The position numbers were made by a program, and so were the translations under genes. Under the pieces are notes generated by a model, which had not been told where the DNA came from, made no database searches, and worked only from the letters and a program-made list of their open reading frames with translations. A stretch of DNA of 64,000 bases. It comes from Psychrobacter sp. I-STPA10 (lineage in GTDB: Bacteria > Pseudomonadota > Gammaproteobacteria > Pseudomonadales > Moraxellaceae). The stretch covers positions 1 to 64,000 of the forward strand of contig NZ_VFYU01000017.1 of assembly GCF_021012795.1 (NCBI RefSeq), written 5' to 3'. The stretch's first letter is position 1, and each line of letters starts with the position of its first letter. Shown here one piece after another: positions 49,939 to 58,018 of the stretch.

Positions 49939-50979
49939 TTAAGTTTTTGCTACTTGTCTATAAGCAGATACATTTTTCAATGATGGTTTAAGTGGAAACC
50001 AACAATAAGCAACCAATCCTGCCAATAAATTGGCAGCAAAACCAGACACACTACGATGACGAGAATGCTCAATCTGACACAAGTTCTTCAACTCATCAAA
50101 TACCGTCTCAATCAAAGAACGTTGATTAAGTAGACCTTCATCAAAAGGGTCAAGCGTCTGCTTTTTCATGTTTTTACGTAGCTTAGTCATGAAGTCTATA
50201 TCTGACACACTACGATGACGAGAATGCTCAATCTGACACAAGTTCTTCAACTCATCAAATACTGTCTCAATCAAAGAACGTTGATTAAGTAGACCTTCAT
50301 CAAAAGGGTCAAGCGTCTGCTTTTTCATGTTTTTACGTAGCTTAGTCATGAAGTCTATATCATCTTCCAAGAGTGTTTCTTTAAGCTCCTGACTAACATA
50401 GCCTTTATCTCCAAATAGCTTGCCAAACAAATCATCTGCCATGCCCTGTTTAAGTGGAACTCTATCATCTATATTGCCTCGTGTTACTCTAATGACCAGT
50501 AATTCACCATGATGATTAATAACAGCGTGCAGCTTGAATCCATAAAACCAACCCATACTTGTCTTGCCTCGTTCAGCAATGCCTTTAAAAACTTTATGTC
50601 GTTTGATTCGTTTGTTATGACAGACTGATAGTTTAGTGGCATCAATAAAACTAATACCAGTGCAATGTCCCATTAAGCTTTTAAGATAAACACATAGTGG
50701 CATTATGCTGCGAGGTATCAGTTCTATAAAGCGAGAATAGCTCGGTAGATTAGGAAAGTATTCTTTCATCATGCCAAGCATATGATGATAGTAAAAACCT
50801 TTAAATTGCCGATAACGTAGTTGATGAAACAGTACCAATATGGTCATTATCTCTGGTACACTTATTTTGCATGCTCTTAATCGCTTTCTGCCATTTTCGA
50901 TAAGCTGCTTTTCAAATTCTGGTTTGAATTGTTGATAAAAGTCGTCAATATGGCAGTATAGTTCGGTTAGGTTGTCCAT
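49939..50979 (-). CDS. IS982-family transposase with internal duplication
   Basis: DDE transposase. Likely catalytic residues are Asp113 (SFIDATKLSVCHNKR), Asp191 (LFGDKGYVS) and Glu238 (RSLIETVFDELK). The 53-residue segment that holds the glutamate (DIDFMTKLRK to HSRHRSVS) is present twice in tandem, making 346 aa instead of about 293. The frame stays open. Activity is doubtful because the C-terminal domain is displaced. The start is ATG 50979 with AAGGA upstream, the same position as in the truncated copy. Confidence 0.88.
   Translation of the reverse strand: MDNLTELYCHIDDFYQQFKPEFEKQLIENGRKRLRACKISVPEIMTILVLFHQLRYRQFKGFYYHHMLGMMKEYFPNLPSYSRFIELIPRSIMPLCVYLKSLMGHCTGISFIDATKLSVCHNKRIKRHKVFKGIAERGKTSMGWFYGFKLHAVINHHGELLVIRVTRGNIDDRVPLKQGMADDLFGKLFGDKGYVSQELKETLLEDDIDFMTKLRKNMKKQTLDPFDEGLLNQRSLIETVFDELKNLCQIEHSRHRSVSDIDFMTKLRKNMKKQTLDPFDEGLLNQRSLIETVFDELKNLCQIEHSRHRSVSGFAANLLAGLVAYCWFPLKPSLKNVSAYRQVAKT
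50045..50362. repeat. 159-bp tandem duplication inside the transposase gene
   Basis: 50045-50203 and 50204-50362 are nearly identical: I see one internal C/T difference (near 50104 against 50263) and a difference at the last base. The period is exactly 53 codons. Confidence 0.95.
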
Positions 50980-51293
50980 GTAAGAAGTCCTTTTGTTAGG
51001 CTTGTCTTGGTAAACTAACTTTAACAATTTTGGACTTCTTTTTTTATACCTCGCTTATCCCGAATTCAGGTTGGAGTTAAAATTTATACCAAGATGTTTA
51101 AATAACTTTAAGTCTAGAAAAATTAGTATAGTGACTGAAGTTGAGAGTGAGGTCTTTTAAGGCTTATTTATCATTAAAAACTAATAACCATGCTGTTTTT
51201 TGACATGACTATCAATTAAAATACTGGATTCATGCGAATTATATAATTCATAATAGATTAACAGATATAGATAATAAACTCTTATCACCTACC

Positions 51294-54200
51294 CTATATG
51301 CCATATAATACAAAACCCGCCCAATAATAAGGCTCTGTATAGCGATTACCAACAGCACCACTACTAAACTCATCCTTAGTTTCAGCAAGTGCTTGGTAAT
51401 GGGTTTTTCCTTTAGAAATTTTATCCCAGAATATCTGCATAAATAGGGCAGTTGCGGCATCATCTACCTTCCAAAGCGTCAGTAATGTATCTCTATTACC
51501 TGCTACATACAGCGCATAGGGTAATCCTTGTATTCCTTCTCCTTTGACTACCTTACCTAACGCAGACTCGCAAGCACTCATTACTAATAAGTCACTTTTC
51601 AGATTGATTTTTGGCCATTCACCAGCAGTAATATAACCATCTTCATCTCTACCATCACCTGTCTGTGTCAATATGATGGCTGACTGGCTAGGGTATGCTG
51701 TGTTTAAATAGCCATGTGCTGCAAAATGAATACGTTGATACGTATCTAATTTATTATTCTTTGACATATTTCTAATGGTATATTCACTTGCTTGCTCACC
51801 CAAAATAGCATCCCCTTTCATCAGTCCTGCAATATACTGAACTTCAGGACGTGTACAAGCTAAATTGCTCAGCTTATTTCTGCGCATATCTTGATAAGCA
51901 GCCTCAGCAGCACGTATGCTACCGTCATAGGTTGATACTTCCTGCTGAGCCATCGCAAAAAATATTTCAGTTTTGTTGTCGTTTACACTTTGCGAATCAC
52001 ATTGCTTTCTATTTTTGTCAGTTTTATCGTAGATGGCATCTCCCACAACCAATACAGACTTATCTCGGCTGCCTTGCTGTTGATATTGGTGCTGTCTATC
52101 TTGTAATAGCTTATATACTGACAAGCTTTGAATTAATGTGACTTCTACAAAATCTGCAAGCTTACCCTCTTTATAAGGTAAATTATCCCAAGGGATAGTT
52201 GCCAGTAGTCCATCAGGAGCAATGATTAATCGCTTTTTCTTATCCTTATCGTTGCCTATTTGTTGCTGATAAGGTGCTAATAATATTTCGCTCAGCTTTT
52301 GTCCAATCTGCTTGAGCATTAGTTTACGATAAGCATCATAATGATTTGGATTTAACTCAACCGCATCTTGAGGCATAGTAGCGACTTGTGTCAGATAATT
52401 TTGATCTTGATAACGATAAAAACGTAGCGGTGAATTTTTTATATTTAGCTGATGAGAAGTAGTCAGTGCATGTAACCAACGATAGCTTTCAGCAAGCCGT
52501 TCGACTTCGCCAAAATCTGGAATATTAACATTTAATGTGCCAGACTTGGTTAATGCCATACTGATGGCTTGCCTCTCACCAGTATTATTATATAGATAGG
52601 ATAAAAACACACTCTGGCTAGGTAATATTTGTACTGCAGTCTCTTTGTTTAGAGTATTAATTTGAGTCAAAGACGCATATCTTGGATACTTTTTCCTTAG
52701 CTCATCATCTAGCTGATTATACTCAGTATTTACTTGTTTCAACTCATCTAGCAAATTCTGCTGCTCATCTGGCTTAGCTGTTTCTAGCTTAGCTTCTAAC
52801 TCTGTAATCTGTTGACTATAATCTTTTAACTTTTGTGCTTTATTTTTAGGTATGTCACTATTATCTATGGCATTATCTTTGATCAACTGGTTCAGTAAGT
52901 GTCTGGCTCGTGACTGCTCACTGGTCGCAAATACGGTCGCTAAATCTTCTACCTGTGTTGACTTAGCTAATAACTGCATATACTCTAAATAAATTTGATA
53001 AGGATCTACTTGGATTAATTCATCAGATTGCTCTTCAATACTTAGTGCAAATGGTTTTATTCTTAATTGGTTAATAGCATCGATTGATTTTTTAAAATAT
53101 TGTAAAGCTTGTTTTTTATCATTATTAGCCAATAATACTTTGGCATAAACATAGTTACCATAAATATATAATATTTTTTTTGATTCTTGCTCACTGTTTT
53201 TATATATATCTAAAAATTTAATATATGAATCAATTGTCCCTAAAGCCTCTTCATGTTTATCCATACTATTATACATATCAGCTAGATACATCTTGTTTGA
53301 TAGTATTTCTAATAAAAAAGAAAAATTGTTATAGTCACCTGTCGAATTATCCTCATCCAAGGAAGTATTCAATATATCAACACTCATGTTTTCTATTAAA
53401 GACGAGACCTCATCATCTATCAGTCTATTATTCTCAATTAACAATTCTAATACTTTATCCGTTCCTTTATAATCTTTTATTAGATTTTCATTAATTTTTA
53501 TCCAGCTATATTGATTATATCCACTTAGTTCTTTAATATTTTTTTTCTTTATCTCCTCCCAAACTTTAGCATCTAGTTTACTATCCATTACTTTGCCCAT
53601 ACTATCTTTTTCAATTATATATTCATATTTCAGATCTAATAAATGAAGTTTATATTTTTCAGTATTTAGGATATCATAAAGCCTGTATATTCTTTCGGTA
53701 CTCATACTTAGTATAACATCAAACCAAAATTGACGCTCCTTATCATCCATTGACTTATTATTTAATATAAGATATATAAGCTCTGGATACTTTTCTATCG
53801 CTAATTTATTTAACTGCAATACACTTTTTTTGTTCTCAATAGTTACTTTAGATGATTCATCAGATTTATCTATAATTTGCAATCCTAAAGCACTTTTATA
53901 ATCTTTATTTTTTAAATACTCATTTATTAAAATACTTTTAGCGTACCTTCCTATAACTGCATCCAATAATCCTAATTCTCTAAAAATATCGTATGATTTT
54001 TCAAGTGTACTTAAAAAATAATTATTTGAAATATTCAACTTATCATAATAATATAACTGCGTATCTAATAACTGTACAAAAGCAATTGAGTTTTCATCAA
54101 TATTTTCCTTAACTATTTTTTTTTGCTTTTCTAGTATTTCTAGAGATTTATCATATTTTTCATCTGAATTATTTTTTAGTACTTCCTCAGTTAATACAAT

Positions 54201-55043
54201 GTAATTCTTCCAAGTTTTATCCCACTTCTCATCCATCTCCTTCTTTATTTTCTTAGCTTCACTTTCAGAGTATATATTTGACAAAACGTTAAAATCTTCT
54301 TTTAGGATTTTATAATCATCCTTATTATCTAACAAGGCCATACTTTGTAATAATAAACTATTAAATTCCTCCTTGTTTCCTTGATAGTATTGTATATGCG
54401 CATAATTAATAGTAGCTACAGAACTAAACAAATCATTTTCGTAAGCCGCTTTGCAAATACTAGTGGCTATATCCATGTTATTAGCTAATAAATTATACCA
54501 ACATACACTATTAGAGAAATCTCTATCATTTGGATATGCATCATAGGCTCGGGTCATCATTTCTACAAAACTATCTCGATACTTATCTTGCAATTCTTTT
54601 GACATACTATGATATATACTTCTTAACTTATAATAACTATCTTTGCTAACATTATTATCTTTGCTTGACTCTGTTTCAATGAGCTGTTGCTGTAAGTCAA
54701 ATGCCTTAGCAAATTGCTTGCTAGTGATATAATCTTCAATCTCATATTTAAGATTGTCATCAATTGATAAATCCTCACCATTTTCTGCTTCTTCTATTGC
54801 CAATTCAGCATCCTGCAAAACCGTCTGAGCATCTTGGATTGCCTTATCGTCTGCAGATGGCTGTAAATATTTTTCGGCTGCTGATAGAGTCGATTCTTCA
54901 ATAGCCTCGTCGCTACCACTATCAACAGTAGTCCCTAAGCTTTCACTTTCCTCTGCCCACGCTAATGAATGTGAACCTAAAAAAATGGCTGTTAACAAAG
55001 CTAATTTATTTAATTTCATTGACTTTCTTTGTACTACCTTCAT
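51294..55043 (-). CDS. Secreted TPR-CHAT protein (caspase-like protease fold)
   Basis: A 1249-aa protein. A signal peptide ends near SLAWA (residue 32), so it is exported. Residues about 60-720 are helical repeats of TPR type, some very Lys/Asn/Glu-rich. A coiled coil (about 770-830, KLKDYSQQITELEAKLETAK) leads to a C-terminal CHAT domain (about 950-1249). The predicted catalytic dyad is intact: His1110 in HFAAHGYLN and Cys1158 in LLVMSACESALG; the usual ending PYYWAGFVLYG is present. CHAT proteins are clan CD peptidases related to caspases and separase. The frame runs up to 55106, but AGAAGGG precedes ATG 55043. The lipoprotein gene ends 46 bp upstream. The middle is unusually AT-rich (52.9-54.7 kb), suggesting foreign origin. 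Confidence 0.88.
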   Translation of the reverse strand: MKVVQRKSMKLNKLALLTAIFLGSHSLAWAEESESLGTTVDSGSDEAIEESTLSAAEKYLQPSADDKAIQDAQTVLQDAELAIEEAENGEDLSIDDNLKYEIEDYITSKQFAKAFDLQQQLIETESSKDNNVSKDSYYKLRSIYHSMSKELQDKYRDSFVEMMTRAYDAYPNDRDFSNSVCWYNLLANNMDIATSICKAAYENDLFSSVATINYAHIQYYQGNKEEFNSLLLQSMALLDNKDDYKILKEDFNVLSNIYSESEAKKIKKEMDEKWDKTWKNYIVLTEEVLKNNSDEKYDKSLEILEKQKKIVKENIDENSIAFVQLLDTQLYYYDKLNISNNYFLSTLEKSYDIFRELGLLDAVIGRYAKSILINEYLKNKDYKSALGLQIIDKSDESSKVTIENKKSVLQLNKLAIEKYPELIYLILNNKSMDDKERQFWFDVILSMSTERIYRLYDILNTEKYKLHLLDLKYEYIIEKDSMGKVMDSKLDAKVWEEIKKKNIKELSGYNQYSWIKINENLIKDYKGTDKVLELLIENNRLIDDEVSSLIENMSVDILNTSLDEDNSTGDYNNFSFLLEILSNKMYLADMYNSMDKHEEALGTIDSYIKFLDIYKNSEQESKKILYIYGNYVYAKVLLANNDKKQALQYFKKSIDAINQLRIKPFALSIEEQSDELIQVDPYQIYLEYMQLLAKSTQVEDLATVFATSEQSRARHLLNQLIKDNAIDNSDIPKNKAQKLKDYSQQITELEAKLETAKPDEQQNLLDELKQVNTEYNQLDDELRKKYPRYASLTQINTLNKETAVQILPSQSVFLSYLYNNTGERQAISMALTKSGTLNVNIPDFGEVERLAESYRWLHALTTSHQLNIKNSPLRFYRYQDQNYLTQVATMPQDAVELNPNHYDAYRKLMLKQIGQKLSEILLAPYQQQIGNDKDKKKRLIIAPDGLLATIPWDNLPYKEGKLADFVEVTLIQSLSVYKLLQDRQHQYQQQGSRDKSVLVVGDAIYDKTDKNRKQCDSQSVNDNKTEIFFAMAQQEVSTYDGSIRAAEAAYQDMRRNKLSNLACTRPEVQYIAGLMKGDAILGEQASEYTIRNMSKNNKLDTYQRIHFAAHGYLNTAYPSQSAIILTQTGDGRDEDGYITAGEWPKINLKSDLLVMSACESALGKVVKGEGIQGLPYALYVAGNRDTLLTLWKVDDAATALFMQIFWDKISKGKTHYQALAETKDEFSSGAVGNRYTEPYYWAGFVLYGI

Positions 55044-55089
55044 GACACCCTTCTTTCTTTGAATAATTATTTTTATGAAAACTACATAT

Positions 55090-55800
55090 TTATATAGAAA
55101 TTCCAAACCAAGAGTCGTCCTGCAAATTTGCCAATTGCTGCTTTGAGTCTGAGATATCTATTTCTAATTTTTTAATTCTAGGGTCTAGATTATTCATCTG
55201 CAATATCAGTTCATCTTTACTCATCTGCAACTGGATGATACTACTCTCAATACCAACCTTCCTAGCATCCATATTTTCAGTTTCTGTGTTGTATGCAGCA
55301 TACATTGCTGCTACCTCTCCACACTCAGATGCGTTAATAAAACAATAACCAACACCCAATATACCTACACCAACAGCCACATTACTGCTACCTTGACCAG
55401 TCGTATTATCAACCAAATTTCTTACTTCATCGCTTGCCATAATAACTGCTGCACTCCCTGTAGATACTAAAGCTGCCGTTGCCAGCTTATGCCTACCAAG
55501 ATATGCTAATAGATTAGCCTCTTTCTCGTCTTGGGCTTGCTGTAAATTGATTAATGCCAGTTGTTGATCTGAGATTTTAAGCTCATAGTGAGACACCTCA
55601 AGTGCAAGCTGCTGTTTATGTTCATTTAAACTATCTAACTGCTGCTGCTGCTGACTAATCTGCAACTGCATGGCTTCTCTTGCTTCACGATGGCGATCAC
55701 AACCTGTCAGAGTTAGAATAACCACAAAAATAGGGATTAATAAAAAACAAAGTTTATGATAAGAATGAGTTAACACTACCTTACTGCGAACACTATACAT
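55090..55800 (-). CDS. Coiled-coil lipoprotein next to the CHAT gene
   Basis: A 236-aa protein with lipobox LTLTGC (cysteine about residue 34). Two coiled coils (about 45-95, QLQISQQQQQLDSLNEHKQQ, and 180-230) flank a Gly/Ala-rich hydrophobic region (about 105-165, TAALVSTGSAAVIMA and NVAVGVGILGVGYCF) that could be a membrane hairpin. I do not recognise the family. Its tight linkage to the exported CHAT protein suggests the two act together at the periplasmic face of a membrane, with the lipoprotein as partner or substrate; this is inference. Confidence 0.75.
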   Translation of the reverse strand: MYSVRSKVVLTHSYHKLCFLLIPIFVVILTLTGCDRHREAREAMQLQISQQQQQLDSLNEHKQQLALEVSHYELKISDQQLALINLQQAQDEKEANLLAYLGRHKLATAALVSTGSAAVIMASDEVRNLVDNTTGQGSSNVAVGVGILGVGYCFINASECGEVAAMYAAYNTETENMDARKVGIESSIIQLQMSKDELILQMNNLDPRIKKLEIDISDSKQQLANLQDDSWFGISI

Positions 55801-56018
55801 ATTTCATCTCCCTATTTACCAACAACTTGACTGTAAAAAATAGCGTTTACTACAATCATAAAGGAACGATCATAACTCTATATAAACCAAGATCCTCTAT
55901 GTATAAGTAACAGACTATTACCTACTATTTAATATACATAGTAATTAATACAAACCGAAGGTCTGTATGTGCGATTTCACAGTTTTTCCATATTTATAGT
56001 CAGCTACTTTTTTAGCCA

Positions 56019-56486
56019 TTACTCTGGTGAATATAAAACAACGGTACCTGCGATCAAGTCATGCACCGTTTGTTTTCTTTGGGTAAAAAACATAACAAAA
56101 AACAAAAGTATGAAAAATAGTTTTGCCACTATACGCCCTAAAGCATGCATGGTTGTCAGACGCTGCCCCTTCATATCAAATACCCATAACCCCATAATAT
56201 AAGCAAAAAATCGACGCCAAAAACCAGCATAGCTCATACTCGCCGCTGAACGTATGGGTAACCGTGACTTATATTTTCCATTATCTATTGTCTGTCCTGT
56301 AGAGGGCTGAGGATGAGAGTTCACGACACTAGCAGATGTATTAACATTTGGTAAAGGCTGAGGATTACCCATATTCTGCTTGGGTGGCATCTTTACCTTT
56401 GTGTTACTAGAAAAGTCTCGACTACCACAACTTGGGCATACTTTTACAGTTTTAGGTAACTGTTCATCACAAGATTGACAATACAT
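56019..56486 (-). CDS. Zinc-ribbon RDD protein lacking its first membrane pair
   Basis: A 155-aa protein. The N-terminal zinc ribbon has two CxxC pairs (MYCQSCDE and VCPSCGSRD). A disordered Pro/Asn/Ser linker follows, then an RDD domain that starts normally (SYAGFWRRFFAYI) and passes directly into MGLWVFDMKGQRLTTMHALGR. In ordinary RDD proteins about 60-80 residues with two membrane spans and the TPGK-type motif lie between those blocks. One C-terminal span (LFFILLFFVMFF) and the closing TVHDLIAGTVVLY remain. It is either an in-frame internal deletion or a natural short form. Located in the CHAT cargo region. Confidence 0.75.
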   Translation of the reverse strand: MYCQSCDEQLPKTVKVCPSCGSRDFSSNTKVKMPPKQNMGNPQPLPNVNTSASVVNSHPQPSTGQTIDNGKYKSRLPIRSAASMSYAGFWRRFFAYIMGLWVFDMKGQRLTTMHALGRIVAKLFFILLFFVMFFTQRKQTVHDLIAGTVVLYSPE

Positions 56487-56602
56487 TTTTTATCCTTTTA
56501 ATTGTTTTCAATCGACACTTTCTACTCAGTATAGCTACTAAATATAAGATCCTTTCATACAGTCCAAAAGCACTATAGTCATATCCCCTACTCCACACAA
56601 CT

Positions 56603-57301
56603 CTATCCAGCGCCATTTAACACAAAAGCAGCCCAATACACAGGCTTATCACTACCTGATCGAGCCTCTGTAATCATCTTAAGCTTAGCTTGTCTTAATG
56701 CCTCTGCCTGACTCATCTTAGTGTCACTATACAATGCTTGATAATAATACTTCATCATCTGTGCTGTCTGCTGGTCATTAACTGACCATAAGCTCATCAT
56801 GACGTTGCTTGCACCTGCTTGAATAAAAGCTTTAGCTAAGGCGCTGATGCTTTGACTGTCTTGTGGGTCAACTTTACCTGTGTCACAGGCTGAGAGTACT
56901 ACACCTTTAAAAACTTTATGACGTTTGATTCGTTTGTTATGACAGACTGATAGTTTAGTAGCATCAATAAAACTAATACCAGTGCAATGTCCCATTAAGC
57001 TTTTAAGATAAACACATAGCGGCATTATGCTGCGAGGTATCAGTTCTATAAAGCGAGAATAGCTCGGTAGATTAGGAAAGTATTCTTTCATCATGCCAAG
57101 CATATGATGATAGTAAAAGCCTTTAAATTGCCGATAACGTAGTTGATGAAACAGTACCAATATGGTCATTATCTCTGGTACACTTATCTTGCATGCTCTT
57201 AATCGCTTTCTGCCATTTTCGATAAGCTGCTTTTCAAATTCTGGTTTGAATTGTTGATAAAAGTCGTCAATATGGCAGTATAGTTCGGTTAGGTTATCCA
57301 T
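56603..57301 (-). pseudogene. Transposase/CHAT chimera (broken CHAT gene)
   Basis: An open frame of 232 codons whose first 133 residues equal the IS982 transposase N-terminus (MDNLTELYCH to HKVFKG) and whose last 99 are the C-terminal end of a CHAT domain: VVLSACDTG with the catalytic cysteine, MMSLWSVNDQQT and KPVYWAAFVLNG. The junction is at about 56903/56904. The CHAT half lacks the catalytic histidine and the transposase half lacks its second and third acidic residues, so neither activity is expected. The frame is open by chance or selection, and it could be expressed from the transposase start. Confidence 0.9.
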
Positions 57302-57394
57302 GTAAGAAGTCCTTTTTGTTAAGTTTGTCTTGGTAAACTAACTTTAACAATTTTGGACTTCTTTTTTAATACCTCGCTTATCCCGAATTCAGGT
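56904..57394 (-). mobile_element. Truncated IS982-family copy (right end of composite)
   Basis: 491 bp corresponding to 50582-51071 of the left copy, in the same orientation, with a few substitutions and a 1-bp indel. It keeps the transposase 5' part and the outer inverted repeat (57377-57394) and has lost the remainder. Confidence 0.9.
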
Positions 57395-57444
57395 TATATT
57401 GGGTTATTTTATCATGTTTTAATCATCAATTTAATGAGGTAGTT

Positions 57445-57885
57445 ATGCGGGCAGTGATTCAGCGAGTAACACAGGCAAGCGTTTGTGTTGATGGCAAAAC
57501 CATTGGACAGATTGAACATGGGATTTTGGCGTATATTGGTTTGGGGCATGACGATAGCCTAGAGACTGCCAAAAAACTGGTGGATAAAATACTGACCTAT
57601 CGTATTTTTGCTAATGCAGAGGATAAGCTTGATAAAAATGTGCAAGAGGTGGGTGGCGGCTTGTTATTGGTATCGCAGTTTACGTTGATGGCAAATACTC
57701 GTAAAGGAAGGCGACCTGACTTTGCCCCTGCCATGTCGCCTAGTGAAGCTGAGGCATTATTTGCCGAATTGGTCACATACGCTAAGACGCAGTATACGCA
57801 AGTGGCAACGGGTGAATTTGGTGCAAATATGCAAGTGTCGGCAATCAATGATGGTCCGATAAATTTTTTATTGGAAGTTGAGTAG
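57445..57885 (+). CDS. dtd: D-aminoacyl-tRNA deacylase
   Basis: Hydrolyses D-amino acids, and glycine mischarged on tRNA-Ala, from tRNA. Both active-site motifs are present: SQFTLMANTRKGRRPDF and the C-terminal NDGPINFLLE (Gly-Pro motif). 146 aa is standard. GAGG lies before the ATG. The transposon ends 50 bp upstream, so its native promoter may have been cut off. Confidence 0.97.
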   Translation: MRAVIQRVTQASVCVDGKTIGQIEHGILAYIGLGHDDSLETAKKLVDKILTYRIFANAEDKLDKNVQEVGGGLLLVSQFTLMANTRKGRRPDFAPAMSPSEAEALFAELVTYAKTQYTQVATGEFGANMQVSAINDGPINFLLEVE

Positions 57886-57932
57886 TCATTGATTGAGTTA
57901 TTTAAATGGCTTAATTTATGAGAAAAGAGGGT

Positions 57933-57961
57933 TTATCATCTGGTTGTCATCTCATTGTCAT
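57933..57961 (+). promoter_or_regulatory. Pho box (three heptamer repeats) before phoB
   Basis: TTATCAT (57933-57939), TTGTCAT (57944-57950) and TTGTCAT (57955-57961) recur with exact 4-bp spacers, the 11-bp period of PhoB sites. A -10 box TAATAT (57974-57979) follows 12 bp downstream, as expected where the Pho box replaces the -35 element. This predicts autoregulation of phoBR by PhoB. Confidence 0.8.
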
Positions 57962-58018
57962 ATTGATACGTTGTAATATAACCGTCATAAATCGTTCATT
58001 TAAAAGGATAAAAGTATT

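Larger units (their letters stand above)
49896..51071 (-). mobile_element. IS982-family insertion sequence (left copy)
   Basis: 1176 bp between perfect 18-bp inverted ends. Removing the internal 159-bp duplication leaves 1017 bp, the usual size for the family. It carries one transposase gene. Confidence 0.9.
49889..57401. mobile_element. IS982-bounded composite transposon with 7-bp target duplication
   Basis: The unit runs from the left end of a full IS982-family copy (49896) to the right end of a truncated copy (57394). The outermost ends are perfect 18-bp inverted repeats (ACCTGAATTCGGGATAAG at 49896-49913; its complement at 57377-57394). TATATTG flanks the whole on both sides (49889-49895 and 57395-57401). 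The inner end of the left IS is followed by TGGAGTT, which does not match, so the duplication belongs to the entire 7.5-kb block and not to a single IS. The cargo is two CHAT genes (one broken), a coiled-coil lipoprotein and an RDD protein, all on the - strand. Confidence 0.85.

Noticed and set aside
49896..51071. Left IS as a simple, independent insertion
   Set aside because: Its right flank does not repeat TATATTG; the duplication is only shared with the far end of the island, so the unit is the composite.
55969..56202. 77-codon frame on the + strand opposite the RDD gene
   Set aside because: Antisense shadow of the RDD gene; no ribosome binding site and no domain.
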